This document shows, in pieces, positions 23,777 to 34,649 of a stretch of DNA of 64,000 nucleotides. Each line of letters begins with the position of its first letter. The first letter of the stretch is position 1. Origin of the DNA: Toxonevra muliebris (taxonomy: Eukaryota; Arthropoda; Insecta; Diptera; Pallopteridae); contig OY829326.1 in the NCBI GenBank assembly GCA_963691655.1, forward strand, positions 84,127,235 to 84,191,234, given 5' to 3'. The position numbers were made by a program, and so were the translations under genes. Below the pieces are notes generated by a model. The model made no database searches. It was not told the origin of the DNA and saw only the letters and a list, made by a program, of their open reading frames with translations.

Positions 23777-24303
23777 TGTAGGACCCGAACCTTTTTGTGG
23801 AATGGGAAAAATGTATCTAACCATACTGTAAGAGAAAGAAGAGAACCAATTACAAGCGTCATACTGGGATAATCTACCAGGGATGGAGCAATCAAAAACT
23901 CTTTTAGGAACGCATAAACTAAAAAGATTTGATGATTGTATAAACTTAACAAAAGAGAATCTGAGAATTATAACAGGTATTCTGATAGGGCATTGCAGGC
24001 TGAATTATCACCTGGCAAAACTGAGAATATGCAACAATGAGTCGTGTAGATTTTTTGTGCGAGGAAACCGAAACTTCAATACACATTTTAGGACAGTGTC
24101 CAGCGCTCATGCAAAGCCGGAAAAAGTATTTGGGAGACTACCAAATACCAGACGGCATGCTGAAACAACTGGAAATAGGCCTTACACTAAAATTTATTGC
24201 AGTAATAGGACTTACAGAAATACTATAATTCTTTAAGAATTATAGGGACTGTAAGAATACTATATTAGGACGCAGTGCACATCCCCAAACATAATAATAA
24301 TAA
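23777..24303 (+). mobile_element. 5'-truncated non-LTR retrotransposon 3' end
   Basis: It is bounded by a perfect 14-bp duplication, TAACCTTACTCCTT (23763-23776 and 24304-24317), and ends in an (ATA)n-type tail. Only the last part of ORF2 and a short 3' UTR are present. It inserted into the right arm of the Tc1-like element and is therefore younger than it. Confidence 0.85.
23780..24228 (+). pseudogene. ORF2 C-terminal fragment of an RNase H-bearing non-LTR element
   Basis: It starts with GPEPFCGMG, which matches GPEPFCGIG in the 40-41.8 kb element. QSKTLLGTHKLKRFDDCINL and ENLRIITGILIGHCRLNYHL follow, then a cysteine-rich motif (ESCRF, then CEETETSIHILGQCPAL) at the extreme C-terminus. A frameshift lies near 24050, within the cysteine motif, and stops occur before 23880. 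It comes from the same clade as the 40-kb copy but a different subfamily, with only moderate similarity. Confidence 0.8.
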
Positions 24304-24835
24304 TAACCTTACTCCTTCACACACAATTGCCGACTGCGCACAAAATACGTCACTCTTTTGTAATTGCTCTTAATATTTTTTAAGGCTACTAATGGTACTG
24401 CTAAATGACATTATAAAAAATTCTTGGACTACTAATACAAAATATTTTTCAAACTCAGCATAAAATATTATTCTAGTGACTTAATTATGTGACCACAAGT
24501 GTATGTTTAATAAAGTCTTTGATTTTTTAAAGTTGTTTTTCCGAGGAATCTTTGGAAGCGAGCCACAAGAATATTTGAAAACTTCGTATAACTCAATATA
24601 AAATATCTTGTGCTTTCCGATTTGCGAATATCTTCAAGGCGGTCTATTAAATCAAAAAATAAAATTGTTAGGAGTAACGACATCAAGCTATACAACATTA
24701 GCAGTGAGCAGTAAGAACAAAATGTAAATTTTTTTGAATCGTTTTTTGATTCTTCAACAGAAGATTCTCCAGACGATAGTAGTTAAAGAGAAATCAAACA
24801 CATTTAATTTCAATACTTTTTGTTGTAAAAGTTGT

Positions 24836-24985
24836 GATCTGCTAGTGCTATGACTTTTTGGTATTCTTCTGGAATTATTGTTCCTATTAATTTTAAATGA
24901 TTTATCTTAACTATGAACAGTCAAATTTGGGAGAAATTTATAAACATTTTTTTTTCCAAATTAAAATATTAAAACACATAACAAT
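24836..24985 (+). repeat. Dispersed repeat, copy 3
   Basis: Begins TGATCTGCTAGTGCTATGAC and contains GGTATTCTTCTGGAATTATT. It tracks copy 2 through to the CCAAATTAAAATATTAAAAC segment. Confidence 0.65.
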
Positions 24986-24989
24986 TAAA

Positions 24990-26790
24990 GAAAAACTTCC
25001 ACGGTATTTCCTCCTCGGTCTTTTTAAAACCATTCTAAGGGAGTTTGTTTATTATAAAATACAGACAAAAATCATATTTTACACTAGTTAACAACAATCT
25101 TACATTAATTTTGCACTAATATTGTAGTTTATTAATTATTGTTTTGAACAGGGGTGCAGTTTTAGAGGAGTACAGCAACAATTTTTTTTTTCTTAATTCA
25201 CTTTAATGTACATACGTATTTACATAATTTTTTTGTACTTATGTAAGTATAGTGATTTTAATTCAACTAACATTGCTATCAAATTTCCAATAATCCGGGG
25301 TGCAGCACTCTAATTTCTTATCAAAATATTTAAATTGTTGAAAGCAATTTAAACATAAATTTGCACACACAATAAGAACAGTTGTTATTTCTCCTGAAGA
25401 AGTTGTAGCAGCATACGCCCGCCTGCCACGTGCCGATGTGGGGCAAAAACTGAGGAAGTATTAAATATTTCAACAAAAAATTGTAAGAATAAAGAAGAAA
25501 TCCATGTGTAGGTAAACGAAAAATAAGCAAAAACAATCGGCTGTCCCCTGCTCTCTTTACTCTACCCTTCTCAAATCGATGAAGAATGTTTTACGATATT
25601 GAACAAATACCGCCCAAAATTTAATAACCCCAAAAGTTTTCTTTATTTATATTGAATCAATTGATCCGGCGTGGATGCAAAAAAGATTTTTCAGCATTCG
25701 CTGAACTTGGGAAAATGTAATTAATATTTATTCACAAATAAAAAAGGAAGTGTATACAATACACAAATATTGCATACAAAGTATATACACACACACATAC
25801 AAGCGAAAGCTTGAGAGCCTTTTTCCCTAATTAGAAAATTACAATGTACAATCAGTAAAATTGTACGAAAAGTGTATGCAGGTATGTTCAAAAGAAGAAT
25901 TAACTTGCGACAATCATATTCATGCAGCACACACACACAGTCACAAGTTCCTTTGGGGCATTTCAGCTCAACACCCATGCAACAGAAGCTAACTGCCATT
26001 CCCATTAAAACTTCTATGCAATATGCACTACTTACTCTTACTTGCCGTAGAATGGTAGAGTCAGTCGCATTCATTTCCCTCAATTATGTGCGCTTCATTG
26101 CATACCAAACCATTAGAGTGATTACAACTCATTGTGTATCTGTTGGATTGTAAAATAACAGAATGTATCTTGTTCTCTGTGTGCATGTAATTGCATTGAA
26201 TTCATTAGTCACGCTTGCGATTGCACAAAATTTAATGATTGTATGTGACTTTCACTTTGAGTCGATGATACGATATTACACACAAACATGCATATATGCA
26301 TGTACATACGACATATGTACGGTATGGTGCGGTGCAACCCTTTTCTTGGTTTATTTGGAGGTACACCCAAATGTTTTGCCAACGGGGTGGAAAAGAACTA
26401 AACTCCATCAACTCAAATGCACTAAGTATTCAAACGCAATATTTATTATTTGCTTTTTATGTGCCATTCATGCTTTGATGAAATTAAAAAGCTTTCAAAT
26501 TTATTATGTTGTTCAACGAAAAGGCATTCACTCTTCTTACATCATATATGAAGATATGTCAATTACTTTTTATTTAATGTAGCAACATTAATTGTAGTTG
26601 TCATCGTCATCGTCTATAAAGCACAATTGACACAATTGACGACTCACAAAATTATTCATTCAATGTTTCAATTGTTAATTTTTAATTACAATTAATTAAA
26701 CATCTTTCAGCATAACCTCAATCAATAAATTAATAGAAAAAGAATATTTTTATGTGCTGGAATCTCACATACATATGGTATGTACACATT
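24990..26790. other. AT-rich non-coding stretch, no gene seen
   Basis: The open frames around 25330-26580 lack recognisable domains and overlap on both strands through CA/TG-rich sequence. A short ACACAC run lies near 25790. I see nothing that supports a gene. Confidence 0.5.
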
Positions 26791-26798
26791 CGCATCTA

Positions 26799-27771
26799 CA
26801 CCCAGAGAAATACTTACCTCGTTTGAAGAAAAACGGCTATCAAATTGAGCCAGAATGGGAATGATTTGGCGCCATAGAAACGGTTTCCTCATTTAGATAT
26901 ACAAAATTTCTTTCAATTGAGGAAATATATTTTCTTTATTTTAGAGAAAATTTTCTTTGAAAGAAGGAAGTTTTCCGTAAATTAAAGAAATATGTCTTCA
27001 ATTTGTAGAAATTGCGGTTTTCAAATGAATAATATTTTATTTCAATATCAGAAATTGTATATAATTTAGGTAAAATTTTCCTCAGTTTGAGGAATAATTT
27101 TCCATAAATTGAAGTAAATTTACTACCTTTTTAGAAAAAATCCTCAATTTATGGAATATTTTCTATAATGTTGTTTTAATTAAAAGGCATAGAAATCATG
27201 TTTTTTTACTTGTATTCATTATTATTTTAATAAGTATTAGGTTTACATTAACACCTATTTTTACATACACTACAGGCGTCGTCGCCTTTAAACGATCAAA
27301 AGATCCTTATGGCCATCATAGAATTATAAATTGAAGTTTATTGAAATTTATTTCTTTCGAATATATTTTGTTTTTTTTTCACAATATATATACATTTTTT
27401 TCACAAATTATATCAACAGCCACAAACACAACCGCTTCGTTTGAAATAGAGACGCCGACTAAAAAATTCAAAAGAAAAGCAAAGCGTACGCAATTCTCTG
27501 CTAAGGTCAAAAGAGTAAAGCTAGTTTTTTGTGTATACCAAAATTTTGCATGGAGAACATTTTTGGTATATTCGTCTCTTTCTTACATTTTCTATGCAAC
27601 TAAATTTGTAAAAATGAAGAAATAACTTACTTCAAATTGAACACCATGGTTGCATGAAAGGAGCACAATGTTCTTCATTTTGAGGAAAATTTACTTAAAC
27701 GAGAAAAATTTTCGTGGATTCAAATTGAGGAAACTTTTTCTTTGTTTTAGAGATTGGTATTTTTCTGGGTG
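26799..27771. mobile_element. 973-bp non-autonomous element with CACCCAG termini and TA duplication
   Basis: CACCCAGAGAAATAC at the left matches the complement of the right end, CACCCAGAAAAATAC, with one difference. TA flanks both sides (26797-26798 and 27772-27773). The interior is full of degenerate TTGAGGAAA/TTTCCTCAA words in both orientations. The frame at 27341-27625 crosses it but has no recognised domain. The superfamily is uncertain. Confidence 0.65.
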
Positions 27772-28354
27772 TACATACACACATATGGGTAACTCCATGA
27801 GTTGTGTTGTTACAAGTGCATGTATATTTATTCCAATAGCTTTTTTGAAATAAATTGAAAATAAATAAATTTTTCAAAAATTTTTTGTAGAATCTAAAAT
27901 TTTTAATTTTGATTGTTACACTTTTTGGAAGTCACTTTTGACATTGCCATAAATTTTGTTTCTGTAATATTTTGTACACAAAGGTTCATTTAAAAATATA
28001 TCATATTTAGAAAATCGAAAGAAAATGTAGAACGATTTTGGCAATTTGCGTAAGGTTTAGCGTAGGTTTATGTAAACAGCTTTGGGTTGTTACACTGCGA
28101 TTTTCGATGTAGGAAAGTACTGTGTTCGGATGATACCTCCCGTAAATTTGAAGATATCTGAAAGAAATTTTTAACAAATATTTTTTTTCATCTTTAATTT
28201 ATTTTAATTTTAGGTGCTAAAACTTTAAATCAAGGTAATATCTCAAAATACAGACCCATGAAAATTCCAGAAATTAGTTTTGTACTATTGATTCAAGCTT
28301 TCCAAAAATCTAAAATATAGGAAAAAAGTTTATATGTGTCGCACTGTATAATGT

Positions 28355-28513
28355 AAGTTCTTCTTCTTTTATGGCACAACTTCCGATGGAGGGCCTAGAC
28401 CAAGCTCCTCGCACCTATTAGAGCGCTAAAGGTGTTGCCTGCGAGAGAGTTAATTTGTTGTTGCACACACCAGTCATTGAGAAGCTCCCTTCGGACTCCA
28501 CCCAGGTTGGAGA
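28355..28513 (-). mobile_element. RTE-type retrotransposon 3' end remnant
   Basis: Read on the minus strand, it runs from a TGGAGTCCGAAGGGAGCTTC-like coding end to CGGAAGTTGTGCCATAAAAG and an AAGAAGAAGAA tail. This resembles the ends of RTE elements and the AAG tail at 7650-7667. No duplication was identified. Confidence 0.45.
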
Positions 28514-29379
28514 AATTCAAATTAAATTAATTAAGTTTTGTAACTGTACACCACAAGAACCGCCAGATAAAATTACATAAATAATTTTAGATTTTTTGTC
28601 TGAGCGGGCGCATTTCCCAATTACTTTTCTATTCATCTAAACAATATATTTCCTCAAAGTCTTTGTCTGTAGCATGTTCATTTGGTTTTGTAAATGAACA
28701 ATTTACGTTTTTATAATTAGGATTAATAAATATGAATCCCGGGATCCCAGGATTGAGTGCCTTAATTGTGAACTGAGAAAGGAGATTCGTGATCAGCGAC
28801 GCACAATTAATCTAAAACGTTTCTAGAATTCTCCTCGGTACGAGAAAATCTGCTTTTTGTTGCAAAGTTTTCTTATGGAATAATGAAGAACAACATTTGA
28901 ATCGGGGATATCACAGTACTAATTTTAATACTGCCCGACCTCTCACTGAAAATACAATACCATATTTTGTCGCCTATTACCTAAACAAATAAAATTCATT
29001 ATTTCTAGCCTTCTGTTTGTAATATATATAAAAAAATGGAATCAAATACAATAGTAAACTATCAAGGAAAAAATGTGGAACTGCATCAAGTGTCACAGAT
29101 GCAAAGAAATATGTTGACAGCAAAACAAATATAAAGTTAATTCAACATATTTTCCAGTTGGATGAGTACACACACAGCCATTTTAATTCAATGCTCTCGG
29201 AAAAGATAATCCCGGCTTAGAGGAATTTGTTTTATGGTTAGACGAGCATACGTGTATGTATGCACATACCCAGTGGACGAGGAATGCGTATCAAAATGCC
29301 TTATGATGTAACTTCCTCTTTCGTTTCCTATATGGCATCCCCGGGAAAAATGAACAATTCGGTAGCCTTGTTCACGCTT

Positions 29380-29724
29380 TAGAGTAAAGTGCTGGTTAAC
29401 GGAGTAACAGGTTAAAAGTGTAACACAAAATTGCTCTACAATAACAAAATATATGGCATTTACTTTTACCCACACTTTACACTTTTACTCTGGTTTGACC
29501 CTTGAGTAAAATATTTATTACTCTGTTACTCTAAGTAAGAGAGAAAATTAGTGTTGCCTACTTCTTGATTTGTATGACAACCAAAAATAAAACACAAAAG
29601 TTTGTTGCCAGCGCATTCAATTGGGAACATTGATCGCAGAGAGTGCACTATCTCAGTTTCAGATGCGTTCACGGTCTAGGGTAATACATTACATTTTTAC
29701 TCCGTTACTCAGCACTTTACTCTA
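29380..29724. mobile_element. 345-bp non-autonomous element with TAGAGTAAAGTGCTG termini
   Basis: TAGAGTAAAGTGCTG followed by TAACGGAGTAA at the left recurs as the complement at 29698-29724. The interior repeats short GTAAC/GTTACT words. The TAGAG start is seen in some hAT-type elements, but no 8-bp duplication is visible, so the family is open. Confidence 0.65.
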
Positions 29725-32101
29725 ATGAGTGAATAGGGCTGGTGTGTTTCGATTTTCAGAACAAGAGAGAAACATCAAGATATACTGAAGCACAACGAAA
29801 TAAAAAGACATCAATTCAAATACAATATAATTTCGTACTTTGACTTTTATTAATCAATAGATACTGAAATGAATTTCGTTGTCTCGTATATGATAAATCG
29901 AAGTATTTTTAACTGATGCGCTGTAGATAAGTAGCAATTTGAAAGTGCAATAATTTTTACCAGTACAATTTTGCATACATACATATGTATATATATGTGA
30001 AATAAATGTTTATTTTTGTTTGCAAGAGTATGTGAGTGTATTTGTGTTTAACCGAGAGTATTGGACCGTACGTTCTGCATCTGTAGATGTGAGTGCATTT
30101 TCCGCAATGTATTTAAAGTATTTTTATTAGGATTTGTATTTATAGCCCCTATGGCGAATTGCTGCTCATTTCATTACATTCAGAGGGGTTCAAAATGTAC
30201 GCTCGCACGCTAGCAAATGAAAGCGGTTTTTACGCACAACATTATTCATATTGTTTCTTACTTATGAAAAAATGTATGTACTTCACTCTAACAGTTGGAA
30301 ACGTTAATTTCAAAAGCAGTGAAAAAGCAGTGAAATATTTACATACATTATCAATTACCAATAATACTAATGCATTTTGTTGTAGCATACAATTTTTCTC
30401 ATCTGCACATCGTCAGCTGGCTACTATGACAATTCACAATTTTAATGACTGAACTTTTTTTAAATTGCAGATAACTCGAAAACTTTCGTGAAAAAAAATT
30501 TCTGATTGCAAGGCCGAAATGAACACCCCAAAGGAAGCAGAGACCTACTACGTTAACGTCGTTAAAGGAATGAAAAATGAAGAATAAGTTTTTTGTGATT
30601 TCGTGGGAAATAATATTAGATTCATATTCACTGGTCCGCCATCATGTCAAATCAAAAAAAGTCATACGGTATTTGAAACTAGAGATAATAAGCTTTTATT
30701 TGAGCCCACATATGCCCTAAAATACTTTAAACAATTTCGGGCCTTTCCACGAAATAAATTGAAATATTGACCATTTAATCCTAAGGGAAACTCCGGAGGC
30801 TCAAATGCTTCATTAGCCATTGCAGAAATTGCCACTTTGTGGAATATTTAGACATGAAATCTAGTCGAAACGCACATTAAAGTTGTTTTAAGATTGATTA
30901 GCATGAAGAAGGGTTTATTTCTCTCATGGGTTGTCACTACCATCCGAGCTTAACTCCTTGAAACCTACTTCGGAACCTCGAAACATAGAGAGGGAGGGTA
31001 CCACTTCCAAATCCGGCATGAGCTGGGATAGATTTGAAATAAAAGGGGAAAATGGCATCCAAGAGGACATTCATCAAGCTGACAAAGTCAATGCTTCGCA
31101 TATGTGAAGCAATGAATTGTTTTTGTCAGCCCTAAGTGCATATTTCTGAAATTTGTTTCAAATAATTGTTTTTTGGACATTTTTTTCAAACTTTTAAGTT
31201 TTCCATTATATAATTTAATCATTTAAGAACAAAATAAATCCACTATCATTTAAATACAAATTAACAAAAGTTATGAAAACGTACTGTACAGTACTGTATA
31301 TATACTTACATATATGTCAATATTTATTTGGTGCTGAAATCAAACACCAAAATCATAAAACTCGAAAGCCGCATGCCGGAGTATTGAGAACATCTTTTTT
31401 TGTGGAATTCCGACGACTTTTTCGTTTTCAGCGACCCAAAATACATTGCAAGATTTTTGGCTGTCAATATTACGGCCATAAATCAATACCCAAAATTTAA
31501 GCTCGATTCGGCCTCAGAATTTTCTTTGATTGTTTTAATTAGCGAAAGTGATGAAAAACATGCCAAATTATATTCTTGATACCCATAAATAATTGTTCAA
31601 CACCATTTTCTTTAACCGCATTTGTAATTAAATTAAACAATTTCCAATAATTATTTTTATCAGATGCCATTCATAACAACAACGCATGCACACATCAACA
31701 ACAACGCAGCGTAATACACGCATACATATATACATGCATACATGGATATACATATTTGTAAAGCGTTCGTTACTGCAGGTCACTTAAGTATACAATAACT
31801 CAGCAGCACTAGCACAGAAAGCAGACAGACGGAGCGTAATTGCATGGGGAACGCTCAAAACGCAATCACGAAGCGTTTTATTTTCATTCTCTAGAATTTG
31901 GCCAAACAACAACAAAAATAACAACGTCAGAGAGAGCAGGAAGCAATGTACGCCATGAACATGCAATTAACAAGGACGAAGTTGATGTTGCCATTTAGAA
32001 TGTGGGAATGAGTTCAAAACTGAAATAGGGATTCACGTAAAATAAGAAATCTTACAGGACGAACTTTTGCTACAGGAAAGCTCATCTACACCCAAACTCA
32101 T

Positions 32102-32122
32102 ACACACACACACACACACACA
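32102..32122. repeat. (AC)n microsatellite
   Basis: Perfect AC dinucleotide run. A second, shorter CACACA run lies near 32234. Confidence 0.9.
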
Positions 32123-33339
32123 TACAAAGCAAAATTAAATACTCGAGTTGTATTCGAAGAAAACACACATACTTTTGCCTTAATTTTATTCTACGTATTT
32201 CTCCCAAAAAAGTTTACAAATACCGACACCATACACACACACACATACATACTATATATGTACATATATATTTAGATACATGAGAAGGTGTGAAGAGAAA
32301 TATCATATAATAATTTGAAGAATTTCATGCTGGCCAAATGCAAGTTTCCAATTTTAGAAACAAGTTGAGGAGTCTTCTCTCTGAGCAACTTTAAAGAATA
32401 TTCCTAAACTTTCTCTGCAACTGCAACGCAAATATTTTTATACCCACATTTATGTTGGTGTTAGATCCCTTGTAGCTATATTCATGAACAATTTGCAACC
32501 ATGACTCCAATCAGTCACAAATATTTTACTCACGATTCGCTGGTATTTGTAGTTAAATTATGTGGAAAATAGCTATTGGAGGTAGTCTTAGCTTGGCCTT
32601 AACTTAATTGACGAATTCATATCAATGGAGACATGATTAACTTGAAATCTAAACTAATGCTGCGGTATGGCATAATACTTGTATAATCAAGTATTTAAAT
32701 TAAACAAGGTTTCATTGTTCGATAAATTAAGAGTCCGATGCTTTCTACAACATGGTGTTAAACAGGGGCACTTCCTGATCCATAGAATACGGGAGTTTTC
32801 CATTCCTTTAAAAAATCGAGGAGAAAGGGGGGTCTCATCCCCTCCAGTGAACAGACAAGTGATTTAAGGATTCGAGCGTGGAATGGCAATGTCAACGTAC
32901 CGTAAACCGTTTTGAATCCGTATTTTAGAAATGGGAACATCGAATTTTCTGAATCTTCTTTTTCTGGTACAAAATTAGACAGTTTTGAAACGAAAAAAAA
33001 AAAAAATGTTTGTTAGATGTTTCCACATCAAAAACTTGTGCGATTCCGCATTTAGGTATGGTGTAACGACTTAAGCCAACTATGAACTCCTAAAAATGTT
33101 GAAATAGACATTGTGAATAAATCTTTCCAATATTGTCAATTCTTAATTTTTTCGATACATAAGTATGTATGAAAAGTAAAAACATTATATTTATGTATGT
33201 GTGTACTTGCATACATAGCCGCTCTCGTACTAAACGCGTGCATATAACTTTAAGCACAGTTATTGGTGCTTATAAATTCAGAGATATTTTTAAGATAGGG
33301 CCAACAATTCAAATCTGTCTAAATGGTACATGACACATG

Positions 33340-33500
33340 ACTGTCTCCATAACCTAATTTAGGCACAATTTACACTCTTAAGAGACGATGTGCGGCGTTC
33401 TAAGCTGTGCGCCCTACGACGCCTAGTACCTAATTTAAATAATTAATAGCGTTCGTGCGCGTTTTTTGTTAACTTAAAAAGACATTGCGTTTCGCTTTAG
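33340..33500. other. Unassigned GC-richer segment, possible conserved non-coding or UTR
   Basis: This stretch (with AAGAGACGATGTGCGGCGTT and AGCGTTCGTGCGCG) is less AT-rich than its neighbourhood and shows no TE termini or open frame. It could be a 3' UTR or regulatory element of a gene outside the window. That is inference only. Confidence 0.2.
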
Positions 33501-33820
33501 GAAGGGGACATCACTTGGGGTAGATAGGCCGAAGCTAGCGACACATACATACTATACATACATCACTAGTGTGTACTCTAAGAATACTTTTCCGTTTGGA
33601 GCCTGCAAATGCAATATATTTACACAGCATCATCGCTACGGTAAGGGCGTCAAAAAGTGACACCATCATGTGTAAAGTGTGTTCCTAATTTCATTTGTAA
33701 TTTTTTGTTTACAACCTAAATAGATTTATACTTTTTAGTATTTTTATGATGCTTTTGATCGTAATGGGAGATGTTAAATATAATTATAAAGTTACCTACA
33801 ACATGTTGTTAATATCCAAT

Positions 33821-33890
33821 GTGTGTATGTGTGTGTGTGTGCATATATTAATATAGGTATATGTATGGTTTTAAGTATGTATGTATGTAT
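33821..33890. repeat. (GT)n and (GTAT)n microsatellites
   Basis: An imperfect GT run at 33821-33840 is followed by a four-copy GTAT run at 33875-33890. Confidence 0.85.
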
Positions 33891-34649
33891 GGATATGATA
33901 AAAAGCAAAAATTATATTAATAATGCGGGGGTGAGTATGATGTTATTGTTGTTGTTGTCGAATTGAAAAGCACACAGTTTGTTAAAATATAATAAAGTTC
34001 TATATTCGTATCATTATTTAATTTTTTTACTTTAAGAGAATTTATTAACGTATCATGAAATATGTAACAGGTAGAATAAATGTTTTTTGAACCCTTTGGC
34101 ATCTTGGGCACTTATAAAAACTTACTCGTCGGATAAATAAAAATAAAGTTACGTGCAAGTATATGCTTCAACCAATCAAAAATGGGTTTTCCGGCCCTAA
34201 GTTCAGATTTTGAGGGTTAATTCAAAATTCTGAGAATGCCTTTTTTTCTCCTTGACTAGATCTACAATCTACATGTCTTAAGGAAAATATATTTTCATTA
34301 TACTATCATATTGGTACTTTATTTCTGCGACTTCCGTTACTTCTGTCGTTACTAGTAATGTTTCAAGTAATTTATCGAATTAATAATAGCCGAATGTAAT
34401 ATTTTCATTGTTTCTACTTCTTAGCTACCTTAACTTAGTGACGCGTCGCATTGGACGTGTTCTGTTTTCACGCATTCTTCCTAGCTCTGAAAAAATATGT
34501 TTCCTATATAGGAAATTCTCCGAGGAATATGAAGTTTGTTTGAAGTGGTGGTTCGATCCACGAACCCAATTAGAGCTAACGCGCCTTTTTGTTGTCACAT
34601 CTTCAGTTATTTTCTGATATATTTAAACGACTTAGTTATAGCCATTGGG

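Larger units (their letters stand above)
22380..24501 (-). mobile_element. Tc1-like transposon with IR/DR termini
   Basis: The termini start CACTTGTGGACATACAATTA (left) and CACTTGTGGTCACATAATTA (right, complement), and both sides are flanked by TA (22378-22379 and 24502-24503). Each end has a second, inner copy of the AATTAAGTCAT core: outer left 22395, inner left 22588, inner right 23739, outer right 24476. This is the paired inverted-repeat/direct-repeat layout known from several Tc1-like elements. A truncated retrotransposon (23777-24303) lies in the right arm. Confidence 0.88.
29730..34420. other. AT-rich non-coding stretch with microsatellites
   Basis: No recognisable gene. It includes CA/GT repeats at 32102-32122 and 33821-33840 and a GTAT repeat at 33875-33890. 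One segment at 33340-33500 is less AT-rich than its surroundings and is listed separately. Confidence 0.5.

Noticed and set aside
25721..26582. Frames of 93-139 residues on both strands, some with hydrophobic segments
   Set aside because: They overlap each other in opposite orientation, show no domain, and contain CA/TG simple sequence. No splice or start context favours either strand.
31360..31500. Open frame with a GGGTCGCTGAAAACGA motif (complement)
   Set aside because: It resembles a repeat I cannot name. No domain or boundary supports a gene or element call.
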